Positions 1 through 6,040 of a stretch of 7,553 nt of DNA are shown piece by piece. The translations under genes were made by a program, and so were the position numbers. The stretch comes from Pseudomonadota bacterium (GTDB taxonomy: Bacteria; Pseudomonadota; Gammaproteobacteria; Steroidobacterales; Steroidobacteraceae). The notes under the pieces are model-generated. The model was not told the DNA's origin and did no database searches. It saw only the letters and a list, made by a program, of their open reading frames with translations. The stretch is taken from positions 1-7,553 of the forward strand of contig JAKADE010000122.1 of NCBI GenBank assembly GCA_021820785.1. The letters run 5' to 3'. Position 1 is the stretch's first letter. Every line of letters starts with the position of its first letter.

Positions 1-381
1 AGCAGACATATGGCAGCACGAAGCATCTGCAGCTTCATGAACTCCGCGCCGCTGCGCGACCTCAACAGTCTCGACACACCGCGACCGACTTCAGTCGACG
101 AATCCGGCCGGTCTTCGCAACGTTTTATCATGGACGTTTGGATACATTCGGGAGGGCGTCGAACCCGAGTATCCGCCAGCGGGAACGACATTTATGCGGT
201 CAGCGGTCCGATTGTCGTCGAAGCCTGTACGCGGGTGCTGGAGAATCCGCCCAGAAGCGGCGGTGCATTCGCGCCCGCGGAACTGTTTGACGCCATCAGC
301 TTTCTCGACGGATTGGCGCCGCACGTCGCGATCACGTGGTCCCCCGATTGCAGCCCGACGGATGTTCGCCGAGCTCAGTAA
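1..381 (+). CDS. 3' end of a saccharopine-dehydrogenase-like NAD(P)-binding protein (5' part outside the window)
   Basis: This frame is open from the first base of the window to a TAA at 379-381, giving 126 residues with no convincing start, so it is read as the C-terminal part of a longer gene. The segments APLRDL (residues 16-21 from the edge), VDESGRSSQRF (32-42), SGNDIYAVSGPIVVEA (60-75) and the near-terminal AELFDAISFLDGLAPH resemble the C-terminal domain of saccharopine-dehydrogenase-like oxidoreductases. In that family an 'xGxDIYAVTAPIVVEA' helix is followed by 'APAExFDAxxFLxxL' near the end. The Rossmann nucleotide-binding half would lie to the left and cannot be seen. In bacteria most such proteins are not true lysine-pathway enzymes; many are putative reductases of acyl or isoprenoid compounds. 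The substrate cannot be given from this fragment. The family call rests on remembered patterns, without an alignment. Confidence 0.62.
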   Translation, partial: SRHMAARSICSFMNSAPLRDLNSLDTPRPTSVDESGRSSQRFIMDVWIHSGGRRTRVSASGNDIYAVSGPIVVEACTRVLENPPRSGGAFAPAELFDAISFLDGLAPHVAITWSPDCSPTDVRRAQ

Positions 382-759
382 CATTTCCTTGCCGTCACCA
401 GGAAAGTGAACTGCACGAAGCGCTAAACGCCCGGCCTCGGGGAAAAGGCTGACTGCCTCTGGGGCCCGAGGCGAAACGCAATCTGGGCACGAGATCCAGC
501 CGAGAAGCGACATTGCCGTTAGCCCACGATCGCCCGCAATGGCGCCGTGCATAAGCGCATTCAGACAGAAGGCACCTGTGTCCTGAGCAGCGCGCCGGGG
601 TGCTGTTCACGATCATGATCTCGAATCTGCATGGCGGTTGTGACTTAAAATTGGGGCTATGGGGCATTGCTCGGTGCCTCCCGAGACTCACGGAAGACCC
701 CTGTTTCAAGGTTTCTTTTCGCTCTACGAACTGACCCAGGTCCGCGCGGCCATGATCGT
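382..759. other. Gene-free stretch between two convergent genes
   Basis: These 378 bases lie between the stop of the saccharopine-dehydrogenase-like gene and the stop of the convergent thioesterase. Open frames here give arginine-, serine- and proline-rich products without recognisable domains, and the longer ones continue as antisense of the neighbours. A 6-base inverted repeat just after the first stop codon (TTTCCT at 384-389, AGGAAA at 400-405, 10-base loop) could help end transcription but has no T-run after it. A perfect 10-base palindrome, GATCATGATC, is at 611-620. No tRNA-like fold was recognised. Confidence 0.6.
384..405 (+). terminator. Weak stem-loop just after the first gene's stop codon
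   Basis: TTTCCT (384-389) and AGGAAA (400-405) are exact inverted copies around a 10-base loop, and the repeat begins two bases after the TAA at 379-381. Its position suits transcript end formation or mRNA 3' protection. The stem is short and only half GC, and no T-tract follows, so it is not a standard intrinsic terminator. Confidence 0.2.
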
Positions 760-1596
760 TCATCTTGGACCACCGAGTACATCTCCTCCCACGCGGACCG
801 TAAGGCTCTGCGCCGCGGTGCCGACCGGCCCCAGTGTGTCGCTCAGAACCGAAAATGTCTCGCCGAGACCGGTCGGGCCGAAGTTGACTCGGGTATCGAA
901 TCCGACCCATCCCGCCTCGGGCTGACGGAAGAAATGCACTGTGAGGTCCACATTTGCGAAGAACACCTGGTTGGGGTGTTCACGAGCGACCAACCCATTG
1001 GCTGTGTCAACGAGCTTAAGAAATCCCGCAACGGGCGGATCGCTCTCTCCCGCCACCAATGGATACCGCGTTCGAATCCAACTGCGTCCACAGCCCGGAC
1101 GCGCTTCTGCATCCTGACGGGCCTCCAGCGATTCAATGAAGCCACCACCCCATTCCAATGGAAGCGCCCGCGTGCGCATGGCATCCGGTGGCGGCAACCG
1201 TGCCCATTCGGTTCCCTGGATGTGTGTGGTGTCGGCGCCTGAGAGACGCCAGATGCGCGCGCGGATGCTCGTGCGATCGCCATGCCGCAGATTCGCTTCG
1301 ATCAATTCGATGGAGCGGCCCGGACGCACCACCTCGACATCGATGGTGAATTCACCGGAATGGATGACGCCCAGCACGTCGAATGAGACGCGAGAGACCA
1401 GCTTGTCGCTCGGCAAGCGGCGTTCCACCTCGGCGAGAACCAGACCAGACGCCGGCGCCAAGTGCTGTTCACCGGGCTGCCAGGCGCCCTGCGAATGCAG
1501 GGTCGACACGAATTGACCCGTGCCGACGCGAACATAGTACGCATCCGGGTACGCCTCGCCCGACCGACCCAAGTGGAGATTTTCAGAAGCTGCCAT
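760..1596 (-). CDS. Acyl-CoA thioesterase family protein, double hotdog (TesB-like / 4HBT_3)
   Basis: This 278-residue cytosolic protein probably hydrolyses acyl-CoA thioesters to free acid and CoA; chain length and substrate are unknown. The length is normal for a two-hotdog thioesterase. The N-terminal hotdog carries HSQGAW (34-39), EQHLAPASGL (43-52) and SFDVLGVIHSGEF (71-83), the long-helix and sheet pattern typical of this family. The C-terminal hotdog carries LVDTANGL (195-202), ANVDLTVHFF (214-223) and GPVGTAAQSL (256-265). D197, T219 and Q263 fall in the order of the Asp/Thr/Gln catalytic triad described for E. coli TesB; equating them is inference. The ATG at 1596 is preceded by GAGG about 12 bases upstream, a slightly long spacing. 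No later ATG fits, because family similarity starts early in the protein. It stands alone, divergent from the DUF202 gene and convergent with the gene to its left. No signal peptide is visible. Confidence 0.87.
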   Translation of the reverse strand: MAASENLHLGRSGEAYPDAYYVRVGTGQFVSTLHSQGAWQPGEQHLAPASGLVLAEVERRLPSDKLVSRVSFDVLGVIHSGEFTIDVEVVRPGRSIELIEANLRHGDRTSIRARIWRLSGADTTHIQGTEWARLPPPDAMRTRALPLEWGGGFIESLEARQDAEARPGCGRSWIRTRYPLVAGESDPPVAGFLKLVDTANGLVAREHPNQVFFANVDLTVHFFRQPEAGWVGFDTRVNFGPTGLGETFSVLSDTLGPVGTAAQSLTVRVGGDVLGGPR

Positions 1597-1822
1597 GTCG
1601 GCAGTTTACCTCGTGAGCCTGGCGCTGAGGGCAGAGGACTCGCACGGCACTTCCCTCGTCAGATTCACCTCACCATTAGCGTACACTCCAATTTGGCGTC
1701 ACCGCCCGATCCTCCTGTCCCGGAACCTCAGGCGGTCGGCCGTTTCTGTTAGTACCATTTCGCTCCGTTGAACGGCGAACGGCCCCAGTCACGGTGCGGC
1801 GACCGGCATGAGGATGCAGCAG
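1597..1822. promoter_or_regulatory. Divergent intergenic region between the thioesterase and DUF202 genes
   Basis: This 226-base spacer should hold promoters firing in both directions. No clear -35/-10 pair stands out; the TTTCTGTTAGTACCAT segment near 1743-1758 is the most AT-rich part ahead of the rightward gene. A compact repeat cluster lies at 1765-1782. A TGAGG Shine-Dalgarno sequence at 1809-1813 precedes the rightward start codon. Open frames entering here from the thioesterase side are antisense or out of frame and show no domain. Confidence 0.45.
1765..1782. promoter_or_regulatory. Candidate operator: CCGTT-G-AACGG inverted repeat plus a second AACGG
   Basis: CCGTT (1765-1769) and AACGG (1771-1775) form a perfect inverted repeat around one base, and GAACGG recurs at 1777-1782. 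The cluster sits 41-58 bases ahead of the DUF202 start codon, a plausible place for regulator binding. An 11-base GC-rich palindrome can occur by chance and no matching regulator gene is visible, so the call is weak. Confidence 0.25.
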
Positions 1823-2209
1823 ATGATTGATCATTACTCTGACCACGCGGCCAACGAACGCACGTTTCTCGCCTGGGTGCGCACGGCGATTGCCGTGATG
1901 GCCTTTGGCTTCCTGGTAGCGAAGTTCAATCTCTTCCTGAAGGTCGCAGCGCAATCGCTGGCAGGCGCCCATGGCCGGAGCGTGGCGGTTCCCGGCGGTG
2001 GATTCGGGGATGTCGCCGGATTGATCTTGATCATCGCCGGCACGGCAATGGTTGCAATGGCGGCAGTTCGGTTTATTCGGACCGCGCAGGCGATCGACTC
2101 CCCGGAGCGACGTCCGGGCGGCGCTCGTATGGACCTTGCACTCTCGGCGCTCATGGTGATATTGGGCGTGGCGCTTGCCGTCTACGTTTCCCATGCTCTG
2201 CTCGCGTAG
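1823..2209 (+). CDS. DUF202 (YidH-type) small integral membrane protein
   Basis: This 128-residue inner-membrane protein belongs to DUF202 (the YidH family), whose biochemical function is unknown. The N-terminus is diagnostic: HYSDHAANERTFLAWVRTAI, with the NERTFLAWVRT core at residues 11-21, leading straight into the first membrane segment (about 18-39). Two more hydrophobic segments lie at about 64-84 (AGLILIIAGTAMVAMAAV) and 104-124. A Gly/Pro-rich loop follows segment one, and an Arg/Asp-rich loop separates segments two and three. I chose the ATG at 1823 over in-frame ATGs at 1808 and 1814 because TGAGG lies 9 bases before it and because family members usually start a few residues ahead of the SDHAANERT stretch. 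The earlier ATGs overlap this ribosome binding site. It is a single-gene unit: the upstream gene is divergent and nothing follows closely on the same strand. Confidence 0.9.
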   Translation: MIDHYSDHAANERTFLAWVRTAIAVMAFGFLVAKFNLFLKVAAQSLAGAHGRSVAVPGGGFGDVAGLILIIAGTAMVAMAAVRFIRTAQAIDSPERRPGGARMDLALSALMVILGVALAVYVSHALLA

Positions 2210-2211
2210 GT

Positions 2212-2227
2212 GCTGCGATTTCGCAGC
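2212..2227 (+). terminator. Short hairpin directly after the DUF202 stop codon
   Basis: GCTGCG (2212-2217) and CGCAGC (2222-2227) pair perfectly around the tetraloop ATTT, beginning three bases after the TAG at 2207-2209. Position and GC content suit a transcript end, but the lack of a following T-tract makes factor-independent termination doubtful. Confidence 0.3.
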
Positions 2228-2429
2228 CGCTGCAGGAGCAGTCGGTGTAAACGCTGCTGCCTACGGCTCAGGCGATTCTCGATTCCGGTGAGCATAATTG
2301 CGACGGGTCTCAACCCCGCCGTCTGCACATTTATATCCTGTACCGACGAGTGCGGATCCGTTGGCCTGGAGATCCGGGCACCGCATTTCGCCGCGCGGTG
2401 TCCAAATGGTTCGGGCGCTTCCCCCGGCC

Positions 2430-2454
2430 GACCGCGGCACGGGCGCCGCGGGTC
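2430..2454. terminator. GC-rich imperfect hairpin between convergent genes
   Basis: GACCGCGGC (2430-2438) pairs with GCCGCGGGTC (2445-2454) with one bulged G, giving a 9-pair stem and a 6-base loop. It lies about 50 bases past the stop of the leftward oxidoreductase and could act on either converging transcript. No T-run is present on either side. Confidence 0.3.
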
Positions 2455-2502
2455 TGAAGGTGACGCTGCAGCAGATATGCGGCCGTCGTGCCGCCCCTGA
2501 AG

Positions 2503-3582
2503 TCACGACCCTGAAGTAATTTCGATCGGACGGTGTGCCGCGGCAGACCGCTGTGCTGCCTCGATGATCCGGAGGCCCTCGACGGCGTCCTCAGGCAGAA
2601 CCGGCGGCGGCATCGCGCCGATCAGCATCTCCAACACCCCGGCATAGAATTTCTGGTAGGCGCCCGGCTCACTCTGTACGGGGTGCTTGCGGGTTCCATC
2701 CGTGACGAATCCCCACGCGTCAGGCGCTTCGACGCCCCAGTCCGGGCCGCCGGGCGTCTTTCCGTTTCTCAGGGCTGCTTCCTGCGGATCGGCATCCTGT
2801 TTCACAAATGCTCCGCGTTCCCCGAGAGCCCTCATGCGGGGACCGAAATGGGCGGCCACGGCGCTGACCCACAGGTGCGAGCGCACTCCATTCGCGTGCG
2901 TCAGGGCAATAAAAGCGTCATCGTCCGTTTGTGCACCGGATCGCCGGCAATCCAATTCGGCATACACCTGCTTCACCGGTCCGAAGAGGCCCAGCGCCTG
3001 GTCGATCAGATGGGTTCCGAGGTCGTACAGCAACCCGCCGGCCTCTTCGGAATCGCCTCGTTCACGCCAGCCGCCCTTCAATTGAGGTCGCCACCGCTCG
3101 AAGCGGGATTCAAAGCGGAAGATGTTCCCGAGTGCTCCTGCATCGATCAATCGGCGAAGAGTCAGATACTCGCTATCCCAGCGGCGGTTGTGATACGGAA
3201 CGACGGGCAAGCCCTTTTCTCGCGCAAATTGTATGACGCGAAGCGCCTCCGCTGAGGTTCGCGCGAAGGGTTTATCCAGCACCACCGGCAGTCCCGCTGA
3301 GAGCGCTTCCACAGCAAGCGGCGCGTGATACCGGTTGGGCGTGGTAATGACCACGAGATCATGATCTGCGGCCCGCCCCCACAACGACTTCACCGAGGGG
3401 ACGACGTTCGCCTTGGGGTAGGTGAGTCTGGCTTGTCGCGCACGCCCTTCGTCCGAAGTGACGATTGTCGCAACCCTCATGCCCGGCGTCGTCGCGATCA
3501 ATGGCGCGTGGAAGCATGCACCTCCGAGACCGAACCCGATCAGTGCCACACGAATTTCACGCCCTGCGTTTTGGTCCATCAT
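2503..3582 (-). CDS. Gfo/Idh/MocA family NAD(P)-dependent oxidoreductase
   Basis: This complete 359-residue cytosolic dehydrogenase probably oxidises or reduces a sugar, inositol or related polyol with NAD(P); the substrate cannot be told. The N-terminal Rossmann fold starts with RVALIGFGLGG, giving the dinucleotide motif G16-x-G18-x-x-G21. Further signatures are VVITTPNRYHAPLA (77-90), LPVVLDKPFA (98-107) and VPYHNRRWDSEY (128-139). The usual family motif is EKP; here it is D103-K104-P105, keeping the lysine that contacts cofactor and substrate. The C-terminal alpha/beta domain shows GGLLYDLGTHLIDQALGLFG (182-201), where D187 and H191 occupy the usual catalytic Asp/His positions. Length and motif order are normal. 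Two adjacent ATGs (3582 and 3579) are possible and neither has a strong Shine-Dalgarno sequence; the upstream one is given. It is either single or downstream of the small hypothetical gene at 3815-4078, 232 bases away. An AT-rich promoter candidate lies about 30-40 bases upstream. Confidence 0.92.
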   Translation of the reverse strand: MMDQNAGREIRVALIGFGLGGACFHAPLIATTPGMRVATIVTSDEGRARQARLTYPKANVVPSVKSLWGRAADHDLVVITTPNRYHAPLAVEALSAGLPVVLDKPFARTSAEALRVIQFAREKGLPVVPYHNRRWDSEYLTLRRLIDAGALGNIFRFESRFERWRPQLKGGWRERGDSEEAGGLLYDLGTHLIDQALGLFGPVKQVYAELDCRRSGAQTDDDAFIALTHANGVRSHLWVSAVAAHFGPRMRALGERGAFVKQDADPQEAALRNGKTPGGPDWGVEAPDAWGFVTDGTRKHPVQSEPGAYQKFYAGVLEMLIGAMPPPVLPEDAVEGLRIIEAAQRSAAAHRPIEITSGS

Positions 3583-3609
3583 CCCGGTGCCGCTGTCCAG
3601 AATCGGGCC

Positions 3610-3627
3610 ATTATCCTAATATAATTC
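3610..3627 (-). promoter_or_regulatory. Candidate promoter element upstream of the Gfo/Idh/MocA gene
   Basis: An AT-rich patch stands out in GC-rich surroundings. Read on the minus strand it contains TATATT (3623-3618) and GATAAT (3615-3610), both like a sigma-70 -10 box, ending about 27 bases before the ATG at 3582. No convincing -35 hexamer lies at 16-18 bases, so only a -10-type element is proposed. Confidence 0.3.
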
Positions 3628-3814
3628 CAGGGGGCTCACGCGTGCGCCCCGTGTCCCCGATCTCCGGCCCCCTCCCATTGTCACTGCGAGCGGATCGCAG
3701 CTTGCAGACATCGGCGCGAACGCCATACGCTCTGGCGGGAGCGAACCGATCTTTGATACTGATGGACTCACTGCTCGCGGCTCGCCGCTGCACGTCACCG
3801 TCGCGACGCATTGC
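3628..3814. other. Leader or spacer upstream of the oxidoreductase, no gene seen
   Basis: Short frames on both strands cover this stretch but give low-complexity Arg/Ser/Pro-rich peptides with no domain, and none has a supported start. It is probably untranslated upstream DNA of the oxidoreductase gene. Confidence 0.5.
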
Positions 3815-4078
3815 TTAGCCAGTTTCACTGGACCCTTCCCGCCCCATAAACGACATCAGCCTCGCGAGCACTTCCACGTCTGCTCCGACTCTGGTGAGCT
3901 CACGAGCGGTGGGTGTGAATTCAAGCGGACGGGCCGTTACGCATCGCGCAATTGCCAAATCGGGGCGCGGCGCATCAGCGCCCACCTCCACTGCGCACTC
4001 TTGCCCATGCCGGTCCACCGGAAAGAAGGATCGCGACAGGCACCGGATTTCGGCGACGATGGGCTTTTGCACCCCCAT
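3815..4078 (-). CDS. Small hypothetical protein, 87 aa (tentative)
   Basis: I do not recognise this protein. The frame runs from an ATG at 4078 to a TAA at 3815-3817. Its composition looks more protein-like than the competing frames: a mix of hydrophobic and acidic residues, G-rich first codon positions, and about two thirds G or C at third positions (58 of 87 by my count), similar to the real genes nearby. It has no signal peptide or membrane segment. Two of its cysteines lie in the N-terminal 30 residues. An in-frame stop lies about 27 bases before the ATG, so it cannot be longer with the same start region, and no good Shine-Dalgarno sequence is visible. It would be co-oriented with the oxidoreductase, 232 bases upstream of it, and divergent from the cupin gene with only 30 bases between start codons. 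That spacing leaves little room for a separate promoter and weakens the call. It could also be non-coding. Confidence 0.38.
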   Translation of the reverse strand: MGVQKPIVAEIRCLSRSFFPVDRHGQECAVEVGADAPRPDLAIARCVTARPLEFTPTARELTRVGADVEVLARLMSFMGREGSSETG

Positions 4079-4108
4079 GGACTCTGCCGGTGAATTCGCC
4101 CTGGCTCA

Positions 4109-4534
4109 ATGATCCCAAGGAGCACCGTCAGGACCGCCCCCGACATCGCCCGGCACCCCATTCATCTCGGCCGCGGAGGCACCGCGGCAGTTGAACCTGC
4201 CTTCACGGGCACGCTCGACTGGTACCAGAAGTACTCCGTCCATCACGCTTGCGGTAGCACCGAAGGCCGACTGGTGAGCATGTTCACGTTCGGCGCCTCA
4301 TGGGACATGTGGGAGATGCATCCAGACGGACGCGAGCTCGTGCTGTGCACGCTGGGCATACTCATCCTGCATCAGGAAACCCCCAATGGCGGGCGCCGCA
4401 CAATCTGCTTGAGTCCCGGGGAATACGCGATCAATGAACCAGGCACGTGGCATACCGCCGACGCGCCGACGGCCGCGACCGTCGTGTTCATTACCTCCGA
4501 ATGGGGCACAGAGCACAGACCACGCTCGCGTTAA
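4109..4534 (+). CDS. Small single-domain cupin protein
   Basis: This 141-residue, probably cytosolic protein has one cupin beta-barrel. The region equivalent to cupin motif 1 is SWDMWEMHPDGRELVLCTLG (64-83): E69-x-H71, E76 and G83 take the places of His-x-His, Glu and Gly. Motif 2 is PGEYAINEPGTWH (103-115), with the conserved P111-G112 and the metal-ligand H115. Residues 69, 71, 76 and 115 could therefore bind a metal, with Glu replacing the first His. Family members of this size are usually annotated only as cupins; isomerase, dioxygenase or binding roles cannot be told apart here. The C-terminus ends in the basic stretch GTEHRPRSR. The ATG at 4109 follows an in-frame stop 18 bases upstream (TGA at 4091-4093), so a longer start is nearly excluded, although no strong Shine-Dalgarno sequence is seen. 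The exported HExxH protein gene follows 177 bases later on the same strand, too far apart to assume an operon. Confidence 0.85.
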   Translation: MIPRSTVRTAPDIARHPIHLGRGGTAAVEPAFTGTLDWYQKYSVHHACGSTEGRLVSMFTFGASWDMWEMHPDGRELVLCTLGILILHQETPNGGRRTICLSPGEYAINEPGTWHTADAPTAATVVFITSEWGTEHRPRSR

Positions 4535-4711
4535 TGGCCTCTGCGAGCGACGCGGACCGCGTCAATTCCCGGATTCAGTGGGGGCGCAACGAATCGTGAA
4601 TCGGCAGGACCGCTCGCCGAGTCGCCCCTCTCCGATGCCATTGCACACTCAGAAGGTGCCGGCCGACGCGTGACGTTCTAGACTGCGTGCGGGACATCAA
4701 GGGATGCACGG
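4535..4711. promoter_or_regulatory. Spacer between the cupin and HExxH protein genes
   Basis: This 177-base stretch holds a strong inverted repeat soon after the cupin stop (4549-4563), a direct repeat GAATCG-T-GAATCG at 4591-4603, and the ribosome binding site AAGGGA at about 4699-4704 serving the ATG at 4712. No clear -35/-10 pair was found. It contains no credible small gene. Confidence 0.4.
4549..4563. repeat. Perfect 7-base inverted repeat, GACGCGG-A-CCGCGTC
   Basis: The two 7-base arms are exact reverse complements around a single A. It lies 15 bases after the cupin stop codon. As RNA it would form a 6-pair GC stem with a GAC triloop, possibly marking the cupin transcript end, though no T-run follows. 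As DNA it could be a dimeric regulator site ahead of the next gene. Confidence 0.35.
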
Positions 4712-6040
4712 ATGAAACGTTTGTCTACGAGTACAGCGTTCTTCATGACACTGCCCGCCCTGGCTGCAGCGTCGAGTTCAGGTATCCCCGTCAAGGCGGC
4801 AAGTGCCGTGTTCGCACGCGCACACGCGTTGTGCAGCGCCGACGGAGGTCGTCTCTGGGGCATCTCGCTCTGCGGCCCACTCATATTTGCGGACCCGCGC
4901 ACTCATGCCGCCATCGCGAACGTCCCTGTACCGGGCGCAACTCGGATCCGCGGTTTGTATCGGTTCACGTTGCCCGCCGGCATCGGAGTCTCGGACACGT
5001 GGCTTCAATACCGCGGGATACGGTTCGCGGAAATCATGTGGCCACCGATGAGCAACCCGGCTGCGCTGGCGGTCACGCTCATGCACGAGTCATTTCACCG
5101 TATCCAGCCGGAATTGGGCTTCGTCATCAAGGGGGCTCGCGATGACGCAATCACAATTTCCGGTGACGCCGCGCTTGATACGGAAACGGGACGCATCTGG
5201 TTCCGCGGCGAATTGCATGCCCTGCGTGCCGCATTGACCTCACGGGGTCCAGAGCGCAGGCGTGCGTTGACCGATGCTCTTGAGTTGCGCGCTTATCGGC
5301 ATGCGCTGCTGCCAGCAACGATCCGGCCAGAGCATGAACTCGATGTCTTCGAGGGACTCGCGGAATCCACCGGGATCGACGTAGGCTTGCCGCCGTCCAG
5401 GCGGCTCGCATACACCCTTCACGACATACGCTTTGTAGAACGATCATCGAACTATGCGCGGACCTTCTGTTACGCCATTGGCCCTGCATATTCGGAGTTG
5501 CTTGACAGCGTCACGCCGAATTGGCGGCACCGAATTACGATGCACACGTCGATCGCGGCACTTGCGGCACGCGCGTACGGCATCGACGTTGTGACCCCAG
5601 ACGCTGCGCACGCTCACGAGATACTCGCTCGCTTTGGCGGCGCCGCGATAGAACGCGAAGAAGCCGCGCGCGCTGCGCAGGAGAAGATGCGCGACACAGA
5701 GTATCGCGCACAGTTTCTTGATGGTCCAACGCTGCGCCTGCCGTTGGGACGGTTTTCGATGGATTACACGCCTGCGCAGGTCAGCTCCTGGGGCTCAATG
5801 GGATTTGTATACCGAAAGCTCACGGTCCGTTCCCTCTGGGGCCGCATCGCAATCTCTCACGGCCGGGCATGGATCAACAGAACGTACAGCGAACTGACGG
5901 TTATCGCGCCCGCGATAACCAGCGGGCGAGTTCTGCACGGCAAAGGCTGGGTTCTGACGCTGTCAAGCGCCGCACAAATTGTACCGGACCGAAGGAGGCC
6001 AGGCTCTTACGTGATGACGCTGCGAAAGGCTGTTCCGTGA
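4712..6040 (+). CDS. Exported HExxH-type putative zinc metallopeptidase, uncharacterised family
   Basis: This 442-residue protein probably leaves the cytoplasm: MKR is followed by a hydrophobic stretch (TAFFMTLPALAAA) with an Ala-x-Ala-type cleavage region at about 17-22. The key feature is VTLMHESFHRIQ (121-132), an HExxH zinc-binding helix with H125, E126 (general base) and H129. About 85 residues on, DVFEGLAESTG (211-221) matches the 'EGxAE' helix that gives the third, glutamate ligand in gluzincins; E214 is the best candidate and E218 the alternative. Other landmarks are LWGISLCGPLIFADP (48-62), an E/R/A-rich helical segment with coiled-coil character at about 302-330 and a beta-rich C-terminus (about 335-440). 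I recall similar unnamed proteins with a 'WG.SL.GP..F.D' start and a 'HE.FHRIQ' helix, but no characterised member. AAGGGA seven bases before the ATG supports the start at 4712. It is either its own unit or follows the cupin gene. Protease activity is inferred from the motifs alone. Confidence 0.8.
   Translation: MKRLSTSTAFFMTLPALAAASSSGIPVKAASAVFARAHALCSADGGRLWGISLCGPLIFADPRTHAAIANVPVPGATRIRGLYRFTLPAGIGVSDTWLQYRGIRFAEIMWPPMSNPAALAVTLMHESFHRIQPELGFVIKGARDDAITISGDAALDTETGRIWFRGELHALRAALTSRGPERRRALTDALELRAYRHALLPATIRPEHELDVFEGLAESTGIDVGLPPSRRLAYTLHDIRFVERSSNYARTFCYAIGPAYSELLDSVTPNWRHRITMHTSIAALAARAYGIDVVTPDAAHAHEILARFGGAAIEREEAARAAQEKMRDTEYRAQFLDGPTLRLPLGRFSMDYTPAQVSSWGSMGFVYRKLTVRSLWGRIAISHGRAWINRTYSELTVIAPAITSGRVLHGKGWVLTLSSAAQIVPDRRRPGSYVMTLRKAVP

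Larger units (their letters stand above)
2210..2502. other. Gene-free stretch between convergent DUF202 and Gfo/Idh/MocA genes
   Basis: No credible gene lies in these 293 bases; the short frames on both strands lack domains and good start signals. Two hairpin candidates could serve the two converging transcripts. One is a 6-base stem at 2212-2227, right after the DUF202 stop. The other is a longer GC-rich stem at 2430-2454, roughly 50 bases beyond the stop of the leftward oxidoreductase. Neither is followed by a T-run. Confidence 0.6.

Noticed and set aside
91..552. 153-residue minus-strand frame
   Set aside because: It is antisense to the better-supported saccharopine-dehydrogenase-like frame and has no recognisable motif.
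611..620. Palindrome GATCATGATC as a regulator site
   Set aside because: It lies between two convergent gene ends, where no promoter is expected, and a 10-base palindrome is likely by chance over 7.5 kb.
395..910. 171-residue minus-strand frame
   Set aside because: It overlaps the 3' part of the thioesterase gene in another frame of the same strand, is Arg/Ser/Cys-rich and shows no domain.
1808..1822. Earlier starts for the DUF202 gene at 1808 and 1814
   Set aside because: They overlap the TGAGG ribosome binding site that serves the ATG at 1823 and would add residues not usual in the family.
1676..2194. 172-residue minus-strand frame
   Set aside because: It is antisense to the DUF202 gene and its leader; His/Arg/Asn-rich with no family resemblance.
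2533..3255. 240-residue plus-strand frame
   Set aside because: It is fully antisense to the Gfo/Idh/MocA gene, whose motifs are unambiguous; long antisense frames are common in GC-rich genes.
3894..4112. 72-residue plus-strand frame overlapping the tentative small hypothetical
   Set aside because: Its composition is Ser/Arg/Thr-rich and less gene-like than the minus-strand frame, and it runs into the cupin start.
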